Shown here one piece after another: positions 35,601-50,600 of a stretch of 64,000 bases of DNA (its first letter is position 1; each line of letters begins with the position of its first letter). The position numbers and the translations under genes were made by a program. The stretch is taken from contig JAKCPI010014921.1 in the NCBI GenBank assembly GCA_023213315.1, positions 1-64,000 on the forward strand, read 5' to 3'. The DNA is from Euborellia annulipes (Eukaryota; Arthropoda; Insecta; Dermaptera; Anisolabididae). The notes beneath the pieces were generated by a model. That model was given only the letters and a program-made list of their open reading frames with translations. It ran no database searches and was not told where the DNA came from.

Positions 35601-38600
35601 ACTTATCGAGGTTCTGACTTGTATAATTGAGTTTTTTAAAATTTGTCTCATATTGACAGTCCATAAGCTCTGAGGATGGTCTCGACCGAGACCGAAACGT
35701 TAGCTTAATGGGCCTTAAATAAATGAAACAAATACTAGCTGCTCTTCTTTCTTATTCCTGTTTCTCATTAATAACCTTTATCCAGCTATAAATCTACTTT
35801 TCTCAAAATATACTGTCTGTATACTTCTTGTTTTCTCCTTCATTTGTTCAGTCTATAAAGAGCGGATACTAAAGCAGAGCTGACAAACAATATTAATACA
35901 TAAAAAACTTTTTCTATTTACACAAAAAAAAAGTATGTCAAATATAATATTTATTCATGGATAACAAAGAATTCAAAAAAAAAAAAAAGTAGTTTTACAA
36001 ACATTCAATTAAAACTTATAAATTAATTTTATTTTTAATTTAAACCTAATTAAGCCGTACAAAATTTCTCTTTTGTTGGTTCTGCTTTCTTTTCATTATT
36101 AACTTTTCTTAATATTTCTATCGAGTTTTTATTAAATTACTAATCATGTAATGTTGTTGTTGTTATTGTGTATAACATGAAAGTTAGGAAAACCATCTGC
36201 TTTAAATCAAGGTCACAATTTGCAAATTAAACCTTCATTTGCATCACATTAAGCGGAGAAGAGGAGAGAGTGTAGGATAATGATAGATTCCAGAGAGAGA
36301 CGAAGGGAGGAGGGGGTGGGGGACGCAAGCTGATCATGTAATCAATTTAGTTTAATCTGAATTTTTTTTCATTATTAATATTATGATCATGTTACGTTGC
36401 TTAGATTATTTTTTGAATTTTAATATCGTTAAATCCAAGATCATTTTGTTTCATATTCCACAACATTTTTATTTTATGAAATTAATTAAACTATAAATAA
36501 TATTAAATACAGGTTTTCGATTTAACAGTGGTTTATTTGCATAAATGGGACCATTCAAGTATTACGTAAACAGCTTAGCTAGAGGAGAGGTGTCACATTT
36601 GCTTATTTTACTGATAACTGGAGAGGATTGGGTTAATAAGTTGCTTACGTAAATATTTTTAAAAGAAAAAAAGGCCGATCGAAAAAAAATACAGGGCAGG
36701 GGGTTTACGATTTAGTTATTTTTGCTCACAAAGGGGAGTGACAGAAAAAAAAAAATTTATTTTCGTAAAAACTTGAATGGCCTAAAATAAAATTCTTCTG
36801 TGTCATAGGCAAATGTGTTGAGCAACTAAATGATTTCGTATAATGCCTACATGGCAAAATAAGCAATCATAGAGTTGCCGAGCGACTCGATACATTTACC
36901 TTTTATTTAAAGAATATTTCAGCCATAACTTTTAATATTCGCCCCCCTAAACGTCTAATCACGTATTCATACCCAGGTTGGATCTTACTGATTCATTTAA
37001 TAAAGATAAGTATGTTGAAAACTACGGAAACCAAGGAACTAGAGAGGGGGGGGGGCATTGGACCAGCCATCCTCGCTGGGGGGGGGGCACGACCCTTCTG
37101 GGAAGGGGGCAGACCCCCCCCCCCCGGCACCCCCCTAGTTATGTCCATGGAACTAAAGAAACCATTAGCAATCATTTCTTTTGTTTTTTTGTTGGTTTTA
37201 CTTTTTTATCTCTTTTTTATTTTGAAATTTTTTTTTAATTTATATTTCATACTTGAAATTAAAGTATTAATAAAAAATAAAACTTAATATAATATTTAAA
37301 TCGCTTTTATCTCTTTGATACACAAAAACATCTCTATGGTTAGTTAAATTTTAAATGTAACTGTAATATTTTATAATATTATTGTTTACATGTTTATAAT
37401 ATATTCGAAGTAATTATTATAAATTTTGTTTAATTTTGTATTTTCCCGTTAAATATATGTTATGTCCTGTCTCGGGCACCTCCTTTTCTCTGTTATTTCT
37501 TTTCACTCTCTCAGGACCTGGATTAAGATTTCAACATAGTATTGTGAAATTGTGTGAATTTTTCACACCGACACAATGACGTTATCTCTCTCATGGCTTG
37601 TATTTCGGTTAGTTTGATGAAATGTATTAAGGTGTGAGGACAAGAGAAGGATGCCTGGAGGACATCTCGCTTGTTGGCCTCTGGTCTTACCCCAAATTAA
37701 TCAGTTCCATCTGATCAAAAATCAGACAAACAACAACAATTGGATGGAGGAAGATGCTATCGGATGTTTGTCCTCATCTTCTTCAACTGTTGTGTTACAG
37801 AACTTCTTCGCGAAGCGCTCGTTCCGTGCGAATCCGCTCAAGAGGACCAAAAGTGTGACCAAACTTGAGAGGAAACGAGGTGCCAGTGGTCCTGGGGCGG
37901 TGCCCACCTGCTCTTCAGGTGGTTCAGGGGCTATTGGATTCTGTGGCTCCGAGGCGCATCCTCTTGACGGGTAAGCTCTCAGCTCTCTTTCCTAATATGC
38001 AACCGATATTTGTTAAATAACAATCCCTCATAAATAACAGACATGTTTAGCTATATTGTATTTTGAAGTATTTGAAAAAATAAATAGGAATAATAGCTAA
38101 TAATAATAATAATAAATAAAGGAGTAAGAAATAGACCCATCATAGTAATTGAAAGTCTATTCCTCTTCTTCATTTTACGACCCCCTTCAGAATAATCTTA
38201 TAAGTTAGTGGCAGAATTGCATGCCTCGTGTTGAAAGGCCAGAGATCATATTTAGACTGTCAATGGATCGATACAAAAATTACAATTAAAAAATTATTAT
38301 TTTCTTCAATAATATAAAATTATTATTTCATTGATATCTTTCAAAATTTGCAATCTTTTATAAAAATTGACTCTCTCATTGAATTTAAAGTTCTAATAAG
38401 TATTTTGTATTTTACATTATGCACAATGATGAATTTAAAACAAGGTGGCCTTAAAGAGATCAAAATTTTTTCTTACATCTCCACCAATCAGAAGCGCCTG
38501 CAAATAAGAGCATTAGGCAACCAAACACCCTAAGGAGAATTTTTTCAACATAATAGACATGAAGCGAAAATATTTGGGCCGGCGCCCTAGGATAAGGGTA

Positions 38601-41600
38601 GTCCATCCGCCGCGAAAGCGTGGAGGTCCTGGCTCGACTCCAGGGGGTGCAATTTTGCCCAATCTTAAGCCCAAACATATTTAGCAATCTTGCTATCTTA
38701 AACGATATATTGACTGGCTAATGAACAGTCTATATGAGCATTGTTTGAAAAAATTACATCCTTTTTCAAACAAGGCTCTACATAGTTAAAAATGTTCTTG
38801 TTTCCTTTCTCTTTTTTATTTTCTTAAATTGCCCTTTTCGGCTGCAGAGTTTTTAATTTACATATACTTATTTTTAACACAAGTTTCTTTTTATTTATTT
38901 TTAAATTAATAATAATGGCTACCGGAGCATGTTCAACACTCGGAGTCACCCACCCGAGATTTAGCCGCATTTGGCATCACTTAACCGCAATGGTTGAGGT
39001 GATTGTTGATCTACTCTTTAACCAGGCCCCTGTTCTAAAGTTAAATTAAATGAGATCGGGAGCTAAGGGACGACAGAAATTCTTTGTTATCATTTTATGA
39101 AAGATTTTTTATAAACTACCAGTTTTTTTAGAACCTCTGGTCTTCGAACTTCTAAATCCCTTCCCCTTGGAATTGTGAATGTATTAATTTTGTAATCGAA
39201 AGTTGCCTAAAAATATCCTTGAGGAATTGTTCAACTTTAGAATCTCTAATGTACATAGATAATGCAATATTCAAAATATATTGTTTCTTTCTTTTCCACG
39301 CTGACCATATACTGTATATTTGTTTATTCAATTGCGTAGATTACGTACGTCGCGCTCGCACGAGTCGCTTCTTGGAGTGGCGCCGTCGTCCTCCCTCGGT
39401 GGAGGTCTCTGTCCATCGGGCTCGGCGACGGCTGCCGTGATGCACACCCTAGACTTGGGGTCGGCAACCGGTGGCGTCGAGATCAAACCTTTGCACCCGA
39501 GTGTGCTTGGTCGAGAGCATTGTTTCCAAGTGACTCTCCCAGCCGGACAGCAAAGGTACTTCAGCTGTCGATCTGCCGAGGAACGCGACAAATGGGTTCA
39601 CAGGTGACTACTTCTATTATATAAAATCATCATAATTTAATTAAACTTTCCTATTCTCCTATTCAATAATATTTGATATAAAAATGTAACATACAATGGA
39701 AGATATTTCTCATGGTAAAATAGAGAGAACAGTCAGGAATTATCAAAACTTGGGGGAAATGAAATTCTACTTGATTTCCTAGCCTGAAATCAATAGAAAA
39801 ATCACAAATTTAATAAACAAAGGTTTGCAAAATTCGTATGTCAAAATTTTTCTATATAGTCTATTCATCTTTTATAAAGATTTTTTAAATGTGCCCTGGC
39901 TTCAACATTATGTACCAGAACCAGGGGCGTTTTAGGGGGGGCGAGGGGGCCCGGGCCCCCCCCCCGAAATTTCCCAAATACATATACATATATAGGGATA
40001 TACAGACATCAGCGCAACAAATTTTTCCGCAGGATGGACAACTTTGGTTCTGCAATAGAAAAAATGTTCCTCAAAAAATTTCGTGTGAAAAAAGTATAGT
40101 TTCTTAAAAAAAATTTTCCTCAGAAAAATTTTTGAGTTCGGGCCCCCCCCCCCCGAAAAAATTTCATATACGCCCCTGACCAGAACCGTAGAAAGATAAT
40201 TTCTCTGGAGAGAGGGAGGGGGGATTGTCTGATAGGTGAACTAGTCGCCCCCCCCCCCCTCCTTTCCATGGGTGTAACTAGGAAATTTGGCTGGGGGGCC
40301 TGGAAAGTCCCATATTTCTTGGGTCGGGAAGCTTTCTAGGGTGGGGGCACAAGCCTTCTGGGGGACCCCCCCCCCCCACTAGTTACGCACATGCTCCCTT
40401 CCCAAATGAATAATTTTTATATTCATATAAAATATTTTTTATAATTTCTAACAGAGTTTAAAATTATTGGGACGATAAGGAGAAATTTAATAATATCCCC
40501 CAAAAATTCATGAGTAAAAAAAAAAAAAAAAAATTAATTGTAATATAATATATTTAATGCCTAAATTTACTGAAGATGTCCCCTGTATAGGGGTCGAAAT
40601 ATTTGCAAATTAATTTAAGTGGTGAGGGAGAAAAAAGAAGCCAGTTTTTTTCTCCTTATCGTCTCAATCTACAATTTCTCGCTATACACATTTATTATAA
40701 TACTATATTTCTTTTCGGGGGAGGGGATTGGACCTCACATATCCCCCCTGATTAAGGTTTTGTCGTGTATCTTTTATTAAGAATAGTTTTTATCATTAAA
40801 AGATAAAAAAAACTCTGTCTTAATTAAAAAAAAGAATCAAGTTTCTTGTTAAAATAATCTCTTCTTTTTTTATCATTGAGCATTAATGTTAGTTAATGCC
40901 CTTTCGTTGCACTAAAGGAAAGTTTAGAAACAATGAGAAAGTGACATTTCGAACTTTTAATTATTATATAGCTATACTAAGTTATGTTAATAATTGATAA
41001 TGAAAAAAAGGTTAGTCCGTAATTTTACTGTGAAAATTTCAAGCAAAAACATTAACAAAACAATGATAACTGCTCTTCTTTTTTTCACTTCTAATTATAC
41101 TTAGGTCTATATTATATCCTGCTGAGGTCTTTTTTTTTTCAAACGTGTTTTTTTATGATTGAATTCTCTGATTTTTTTATTATACTAATTTCAACTTTCT
41201 TAATTAAAATCTAATAAATAATTTATTTTCTGATTGAAGAAATATTATAGAAGAGCGCTTTGTTTGTAACCAATTTACCAATAAAATATCTATTAATTCA
41301 CCCAGAGTCTGCCCATAGAAATGTGACGATAGGACATTATTAATCCGTTGTTTTTAGGAGAGACAAATTTTTATGAATTATTAAATTAAAATTCGCCTGC
41401 CTTTCTTCATTCCCCCCCCCCTCCCCCATAGGGTGCCATGGATTACACTCAGGGGACAGTGACGTCATTTCAGTTTTTGCTTGAGGGGGCAAAAAGTTTT
41501 TTTTACTTCTTGTGCTACTTAATTTTTATACATATAAACCTATATATACCTCTATATTTTTATTTATACCATCTTCTATACTATTTATAAAGAGAGAGTC

Positions 41601-44600
41601 TGAATTTATTTGTATGTAATGGCTAAACTCCAACCCCCCCCCCCAGAAAGCTCCCCGATTCAAGAAAAATTAAGTCAATATGGGGCTTTTCAGCCCCCCC
41701 CCCCCCCCCCCCAGCGAACCCCCCCCCCCCCCAAGTTTATGTCCATGTCCTTCGATAAGAGAAAGTTGTGTACCCCAGATTTTTTGTGTCGACATTTATT
41801 TAGTTTCAAATTTAAATATTTATGAGGATGCAGTACAAGGGCGGCAGCCAAGACGAAAAATAAAACAAAAATGTATTTTTTGTCGATGTTTCGAGTGCCG
41901 ATCGCACTCTTCATCAGATTCAACCTCGAAATACTAGAGTCTTCAAGTAAATATAAATTGGTTAAAACGTTGCTACACTGCCATGTCAAATAACCTGACA
42001 ATTTGACATCATTTTTGTCCTGATGGAGTGCGATCGGCACTCGAAACGTCGACAAAGATAGATTTTTGTTTTATTTTTCGCCTTGGCTGCCCTTGTACTG
42101 CATTCTCATATCATAATATCCAGCCATCAAGAAACAACTAGTTTAAATATTTAGTTTAGGGAAGAGGACCAGCTACAGCCACGTTCACTATTCAATATAT
42201 TTAGTTTCCCATAGTAGGTTAGTTAACTTGACCCCTTTCATTTCATAAGTAAAAAGTAAAAAAGTCAATTGATTCAATCCATAGGCTCTGTGTATTTTAA
42301 ATGTTGACTGCTTGAAATATACTATAATTATTTTTCAAAATTTTATTCTCATAGGCAACCCAAATGACCAACTCACTTTGATTAACCTTTGATTAACGAG
42401 TATCACTGATCACTGTAATTATTAAATTTCAATCTTAAAGTGCTAACGGGGTTTGAGAGGCTCTGGACCAATTAATCGAAAAATTGATTAGTAAGTTTTG
42501 TTTTTTTAATAAATTTTTGTCGCATGGGACCCGGATTAGTGAGTTCGTCATTTGGGCAAAAACAAATGAATTTTACACCATCCTATGCTGGAATTGCATT
42601 GCTAATTTTTTAGCTAACCATAAATTAAACATTAAAAAAGCATTAGACTAGCTAATCTGATGGGGGGGCGGGGGGGGCTTATATAAACCGTCTGTCGGAT
42701 TCCGGAAATCTCTTATTACTTTCTTCACATCCTGTAACCACGCCTCGAGATACCATTCCGAAGATAAATAATAATTTTTTAAAAAATACCATAAATCTCT
42801 CCCTTTAATAATCAGTCAGAACTTACACTTCGTGGAAGTAACTTTCATGGGACTTTACTGAGGCGGAATGCCGTTCCCTTCCGCAGGAGATGGCGTCTTT
42901 GATAGTTTTGAATTATTTTTTACCATGAGATAAATTAGAACCTGAGTTGTCCAGAATTATAATTTTATGTCACATTAATTTAACGTTAAAGATTGGCTTT
43001 TATAATAATAAATTTTCAATAATTTTTTTTCTTTGTTTCTAGTTTACGTCGCTCAGTTCACCCAAATCAAGAGCACACAAGACGGACTGACAATTCATTG
43101 AAGCTCTGGATTCTTGAAGCAAAAGGAATACCAAATAAAAAACGTTACTTTTGTGAACTATGTCTCGATCGGACTCTTTATGCTCGAACGAGCTCCAAAC
43201 CTAAAACAGAAATGCTCTTTTGGGGCGAGCATTTCGATTTTCACTGTCTCCCGCCTGTTAATTCTATTAATATTAATTTATATCGGGAGGCGGAGAGGAA
43301 AAAGAAGAAAGATAAAAATGTCCTAGTCGGTAAATATTTTTTTTATAATTTTAATATATTTTTTTTTTAATTGTTTTTCTTTTCTATTTTCTATAAGTTT
43401 ACATTATCAATTATATTATTTTGTCTCGTTCTTTTTATTCAAAATTATTTGCATTTCGGACAACTTGTTTATTCGTCGACCATCAGTATTTTTTTCATTT
43501 TAAATAGAATAGAGGTGTGTCAAAATCTATACATAATTATTAATAATTTCTTTTCATTAGCATTTTAAAAACATTTACTAACCTTTAATTTTAGTGAAAT
43601 TTTTCTCATAATTTAAAACAACTATTGAAAATAAATGTATGTAGATTTGGCTTTCGAACTTCTTTCTTTATTAAATTCCATTATTAATTCGAAAGTTGTA
43701 TTTATTTATTTTTTTATTGCTTGTGTTCTAATACTTGTCCGATTTGTTTTAGGTACTGTGACAATTCCCGTCCAAGAAGTGACGTCACGCTATCTCCAAG
43801 AGAAGTGGTATCCAGTGATAACAGACAAAAGTCCAACAAGTGGCAAAGAACCTCCGGCATTGCGTGTCAAATGTCGATTTCAATCTGTCGATATTTTACC
43901 TGTTCAAGCATATAGGGAATTCCTACAGGTATGAATAATTAGCCTCAGTCCCCCAAAAATATTCTTTATCCTAAACTACTTTATTGATGAAAAATAATCA
44001 ATATGTTTTTTAATCCCGGAAATCATGTTTTATTTTTGAATAATTTTTGGACATGGTAACAAGAGAGAAATTCTTTATTTTTTTTTAAAGTAAAATTTCA
44101 TATTTTCTAACTTTGTGAACCGCCCCCGCCCTTGACGAGAGGTTGTAGAGAGTGGCAATGTCAATATTGATAACCAAGGGGTGTGAGTTCTCGGGTATAA
44201 GCAGTTCAATGAATATTTAATAAAAGAATTTTATTTTCGGTTTAACTGTGATTTATTTGTAGAAATTACAACGTTTCGGCCACTTATTCTGTGACCTTCT
44301 TCAGGTATACAATTCAGTTAAGATTACAAAGATTGTTACGTCTGTGACAATCTCATTTGAATTCAAATCTTAACTGAATTGTGAGGCCTGAAAAAGGTCA
44401 CAGAATGAGAGGCCGAAAAGTTGTAATTTTTACAAATAAACTACAGTTAAACCGAAAATAAAATTCTTTTATTAATGATAACAACTGTTAAAGCCTAAAC
44501 TCCATAATTCAATGAATATTTATTTAATTTATGAAAGAAAAAGCTAAATTTTCAGCACTTTTTTTATTAAATATACGGTAATATTTCCAAATATTTCGGG

Positions 44601-47600
44601 GACCTATCGGCACTCCTTCTTCAGTGGATTTTACCTCTTTCACCACGTATGCCCTTTACAATTAAAACGCTTGGAAGCGACCAACATTATCTCTTCCAAG
44701 CGTTTTAAATGAAAGAGTTGAAATCCACTGAAGGAGTGCCAATAGGTCTCAGAAATATTTGGAAATATTACCTTATATTTAATGAAAAATTGCTGAAGAT
44801 TTAGCGTTTACTTCACAAATAAACCAACTTCAGCAACACCCCTTAAGGAGAATATTTATTTAAATAAAATGGATATCATTTGTTATATATAAATGTATCT
44901 GGATCACATGAATTATAATTAACATCAATCATTATCAAGTATCATTTGAAGTCAATATAAGCGAACCATACGTTCTGTGGAGATGCAACGATCCTGTTGT
45001 CCCGTCGGGAATCTTCGGTATGGTCGTTTTTACTTGCACGGTTCCTTTTTTGCTGGCACTATTTTTTAAAAATAAAACATGACTAATTGAATAAGATTTT
45101 GGAATATGTAATGTGTTTATCAGTTTCCATTGCATAAATGGAAAGATTAATTTCGCTGATTAATAGAATATGAATTTCTTTAAAAAAAAAATCAAACATC
45201 CGTAAAAATTTTAAGATCTATGGCGACATTTTTAAAGAAAACTATTCAATTTTAATGGAGTAAATAATTTTTTTATGTATTAATGTACATGAAGTGTAAA
45301 TCAGAAGATGGAATCTAAAAATTTCCTATCCTATTATTATATATCTCTGGGTCAGTAATGCTAATTAATGCTTTCAATAAGTTTGCTCCCCTCTCTCCTA
45401 AACCTTGTTCTTTTAATTGAATATAGCCCTACATATATTCCATACTTAAAAGGGCCCTGCCGACATTTTGCCATCTAATTATTAAAAAATTGGAACGTAG
45501 TCATCCTCATAGTTTGTTCTATTTTTCAGTTTTTAAAGAATGACTATCGTTCTTTATGCCAAATGTTGGAACCATCAATTGGAGTGAAACAAAAAGAGGA
45601 CATCGCCACAGCATTAGTTCATATAATGCAACACGAAGGAATGGCGAGGCAATTCTTGGCTGATATTGTGATGATTGACATTGGACGAGTGGGTAAGTAA
45701 AAAAAAAATTATTTTTTATACTATCTATGTGTCAAGGGCTAATATATTTAAATACAAACAATACCTTTTTGGTATTTTACTGGTGGATTGTGTTAGGACT
45801 CATGAGGCTTAAATAATAGATAATACGTATAATGATTTTTACTAGATATATCTTAATTTTTATAAAACTACATTTCTTTCTTTGACTTAAGTATAACGAT
45901 AGTAGCTTTCTTTTTTTTTTCTTCTCATATACAGTTTCAATTCCCAGAGATTGTATTATTTTTCATACTTTTAATTAAAGGAATAAATCTATAATACGTT
46001 TATTCCTAAGCAAAAATTTATTTGTAAAGCTCTAAAGGATTTTTTATTTATAACTTTTAATTATTTATTTTTTAGATGATGCCCGCTTAACATTTCGAGG
46101 CAATTCATTGGCAACAAAAGCAATGGAAGCTTATCTGAAATTAACCGGTGATCGATATTTACAAGAGACTTTGGCTGATCCGATTGCGGAATTATTAGAC
46201 GGTCAAAAAGATTGTGAAGTGGATCCGTTGAAAGTTGCAGGTCCAAGTGCTCTACCTAAGCAACAGGCGAACCTTCGCCAGGCCGTTGAAATGGTGTGGA
46301 AAAGGATCCTGGCCTCACATCAAGCTTTTCCTTTGTGAGTATATATATTTAGTGAAAGATCAAATCATCTGAATCCTAAAAATCTTTAGAATTTTCGTAT
46401 TCTAGAGCCTTGTCCGTTTAGTTGGAATTCTTAAAGAGAGTTTCTTCACCCAGGGTCAAGTCTCTTTTCAGTCATTAGTGTCAGTACCACAACGTGGTTA
46501 CCCTTAGGAGTAACTTTCATGAGAATAATGCTGAGTTGGGTTCCCGTTTTCTTCCTCAGGAGGAGGCAAAGTGTTGGATAATATTTTACGATGAGGGGGA
46601 TTTGTACTAAAGTTGTTTTCAACTCAGGATTATAAGCCTAACTGCTTTATTCCCTCGGCTAATCACCTCCTCAAGGGTCAAGTAACTGCCGGTAAAGAAG
46701 AAATCCCATCAGTACTAATCCTATTATACAATATACAATATACCAAATCTCATTATTCTATTATTAAATGAAGTAAAATCAGCTTCTTTTAATAATAATA
46801 TTTTATAATAAGATAGTATGTAGTTTCTTCATAAAGTTGCTTAAACAAGCTGGGAATGAATTGTGAGAGATTTCATTCAACCTCTCTTCTACCACGTCTA
46901 ATTTTGCAGTTGACAAAAAATCATCAAAGGATAAATAAACTCGCCAGACCGTTAAGAGTTTTTTTAAATCCAACATTTAAATATAAATATATAAAATCAA
47001 TAAAAATTTCTTTAAACTTTGATATAACACTAAAGCGTCGATTCTTATTTAAAACTAAATTAGGTATCTTGGTAGAAAAATAAGAAAAATTAATTTTTTT
47101 TAAATACTCCACACTTATTACATATATATACGTATATTATGTTTAACATAAACGATCTTAATGGTATTTGTCTGGGGAGGGAGGGGGGGGGGGGCAACCC
47201 TTTAATATTCTCCTACATAATATTTTTAAACAAGATTAAATTAAAATCTATTTTTATATTAGAATTTTTTCCCTAAATCGGCCGAAAAAAGCCATGGTTT
47301 AATTTAATACTTAACTAGGTCAACTTAAAAGAGTTCTAAATTAGAAATTTAACACTTCATTACTGTCAAAATATTTTTTTGCCATTTTCATTTTGGTGTG
47401 AAGAACTTAATAAATATTACAACTTTAAATTTCTCTTCCAAAGCACATAATAATTGAATAATTTAATTATTATTATTTAATGTGACCATGTTATAACATT
47501 TTTTAAATATTTTTCAGAGAGTTACGAGAATGTTTTGCCACGTTTAGGCAACGGTTGTCAGCTGCTCGACGAGAAGTTATGGCTGATAATCTAATTTCAG

Positions 47601-50600
47601 CTAGTATTTTCCTTCGATTCCTCTGCCCAGCAATTTTATCACCCAGTCTATTTAATATTACTCATGGTAAGAAAAATATTCTCATAATAATTAATATTAT
47701 TTTTATTATTATTCCAATATTAAAACTAATAATTTTTTTTTCTTTTTATAAAGAATATCCAAATGAAAAAGCGGCAAGAAATTTAACACTAGTGGCAAAA
47801 ACTCTTCAAACGTTAGCAAATTCTACAAGATTTCAAGGCAAAGAAAATTTTATGGAATTTATGAATGACTTCTTGGAACGCGAAGCACCTGCTATGAAAA
47901 ATTTTTTGCAAAGCATTTCGGTAATTTAATTTATTGAAAAAATAACTTTCCTCTCAGTCATCAGTTCTCGAAATTTTATCGATTTTAAGGAATTTCTGAA
48001 GAATAATACACCAGCATTGATTGACCACTCTCATCATTTTATTGTATTTTATAGACATCACATCTGGTCATCTTCAGTACAAAAATAAGATATTTTAGAG
48101 GGTCACTACTGGTGTATTATTCTCATGATACTGTATTCCTTATGTACTTCGTTCAACGATTATTTTTCCAAGTAACATTATTGATTTTATTTTTATTTTC
48201 AGACAATGGGCAATCGTGGTGAAGCAACAAACCGTGAATTCGATGGATATATAGACCTCGGCAAGCAGTTGTCATTGTTGGATGCCCTCTTGGCCGAAAG
48301 CGTAACCAAATTGGGAGTAATAAGTACCAATGGCGGTGGCGGTGGTATTAACGGAGGCTTGGACGCTGCGGATGCCGCCACTGCTGAACGTTTGGTCGGC
48401 GTATTGGAAAGAGTTCGTGCATTGCCTGCAGGAATGGCCTCTGCCATTGGAGGACATCCCGATCAGGCTACTCCTGATGCACTTGGCCCACCACCTCCCA
48501 CCCATGTAATGCGTCAACATTCTGCACCCAACGACAAGCATCACATGAACATCTTCAGGTGACATTCTTTTCACAAATTTACAATCTTTTTTGGTATTTG
48601 CAATAAATGAAATATCCTTTTTTAAGATTTTTGTATTAATTTTCATATTTTTTATAGGTATAATGACCCGACTGTAAGTCCCAGTATATCACGCTCTGCA
48701 ACTCTGCCACGAAATGCTTTGAGTTGTAATAATAATAAACTCTCCACTCCAACAACTGGTAAGTTAAGAAAAAAAACAATTTTATCAAGTAGTTATTCGG
48801 AATACTAGAAAGGCGAGAGATAAGTTGAATAGAATCTAATCTTATTCAGGTCTATTCTCTTAAAACAGACGTTATAATTTAACATCATAAATTGGGTGTT
48901 AAAAAATAAAGTAATAACATCAGCGTTAAAAAATGGTATTCTCTAAACCAAGTTTTAACAGCCTCGTTAACATTTTACTTTTTATCGTCAGGTGTTAACG
49001 ATCCAAATGAAGATAGCTATGTTTTCAGCTTGCTCGTGTTTTTACACTCCTTGATAACATCTTGCGCATGCGCATTATCTAACACACCAGCGTTAAAAAA
49101 TGCCATTCTCTTAACTTTAAATGAATTAACGCTGATTTCAGATGTTTTTTTTTTTTTTAACTTTTAAAAACATTCACACTTTTTTCTCATTCACACTCAC
49201 ACTCACACACACATTCACACTGTCTTTTCGGCAACTTAGGCCATTTAAGACTTTGACGATAACCGTTGTAATATATATTAATCTATTGTGGGTTCAGGCA
49301 TTTCTATTTAAGCCATCTGGTATCCAAATGGCTTAAATAAAATCATCGGACTGCCTGGGTCCGAACCCGCGACGTTTGGTATAGGAGGTAGGCACATTTC
49401 AGATGTTAAAAGTTAAGGTTTTTTCAAAGAGAATAGTCCTGATTGGGAGTTTAAGATTTCAAAGTTTCTGAAAATACACTGATAATTTATTATCTCGAAA
49501 AAACGACAATTATTTAGAAAAACAATTTTCAGGTGTGATCGCTTCATCTACAAACAGCACATCAAGTCCTCGAGCAGCTAAATCAGTTGCGAACGGGCTT
49601 GATGAATTGTCAGATTTGTTGCGTTATGCGGACGAGGACGCCATTGCCAGTAAAGGAAGTCAGATCTCCATATCTCAGTTATCGGGTGTAGCATCTTCTG
49701 GCTACCAAAGTTTCGCTTACAGCCAGAGTTCGAGTCCTGTTGACTTGACTAATAACAATACACCCTCGGCAGGAGGACAAAACAATCTCGCTTCTTCATC
49801 TTCCTCTTCATCAGCTGCTTCCACACATACTTCTGTAATCGCAGCAAATCATGGTAATTTTAATATTTTTATTTTCATATTATTAAGGGGCTTCAGGAGG
49901 GCACATTGAATCTTTAGTTTGAAACTACTGAGGCATTTTAAAGTATTTTTTTTTTTAATGATTTAAATTCGTGAGCATTTTGCATAAAAGAATGATTTTT
50001 TTTTAATTACTATTGATTTTAAAATATTTTTTTTTTAAATATATTTATAGAAAATGCAAAAAAAAAAAAACTATTATGAAAATTGTAATTTTTTTCCTAA
50101 ATCTAAAAATGTAAAAATCATTAATATCCAACCTATAATAATTAAATGAAATGGTTACAAGTAAAAAATAAATTTATTATTTATTTAAAAATTAATGGCC
50201 AAATAGTTCAGCAAAAGATGGCAGGCTTGTCTAACAGCCGGTATTATCAGATCACTTATAAGCCTACATTTATATATTTGTTTGCTGTTATAAATGATAT
50301 ATAATTTATAATAATAAACTATTCATTATTATAAGATCAACGAAAATTAAACAAATACATGAGATTAAATATAGCCTTACCGTCCTGCCATCTGTTGATA
50401 CATTTTCGTAATAATTGGGCTTTTGGCTACATTTTTAAGACCCCTAACACATTTTATCGACAAACACATGCGAACAACTTGCCTCTTTAAGAGCCTTAAT
50501 TTAATTAAATAAAAATTTTTTTTAATTCGCATTTTTTTTTTCAGGAGTTGTTTCCACTTGTTCCGCCAACCTGGCATCCGTAGTGCCCGTAGGTAACAAT

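Noticed and set aside
38578..38652. A tRNA gene on +
   Set aside because: B box GGCTCGACTCC is present but acceptor pairing is poor, and the downstream body recurs at 7.2 kb; treated as a SINE.
41610..41937. Poly-proline ORFs
   Set aside because: C-runs of a short MITE and an adjoining repeat read in frame.
48199..48646. Minus-strand ORFs of 82 and 124 codons
   Set aside because: Shadows of the raskol exon at 48203-48558.
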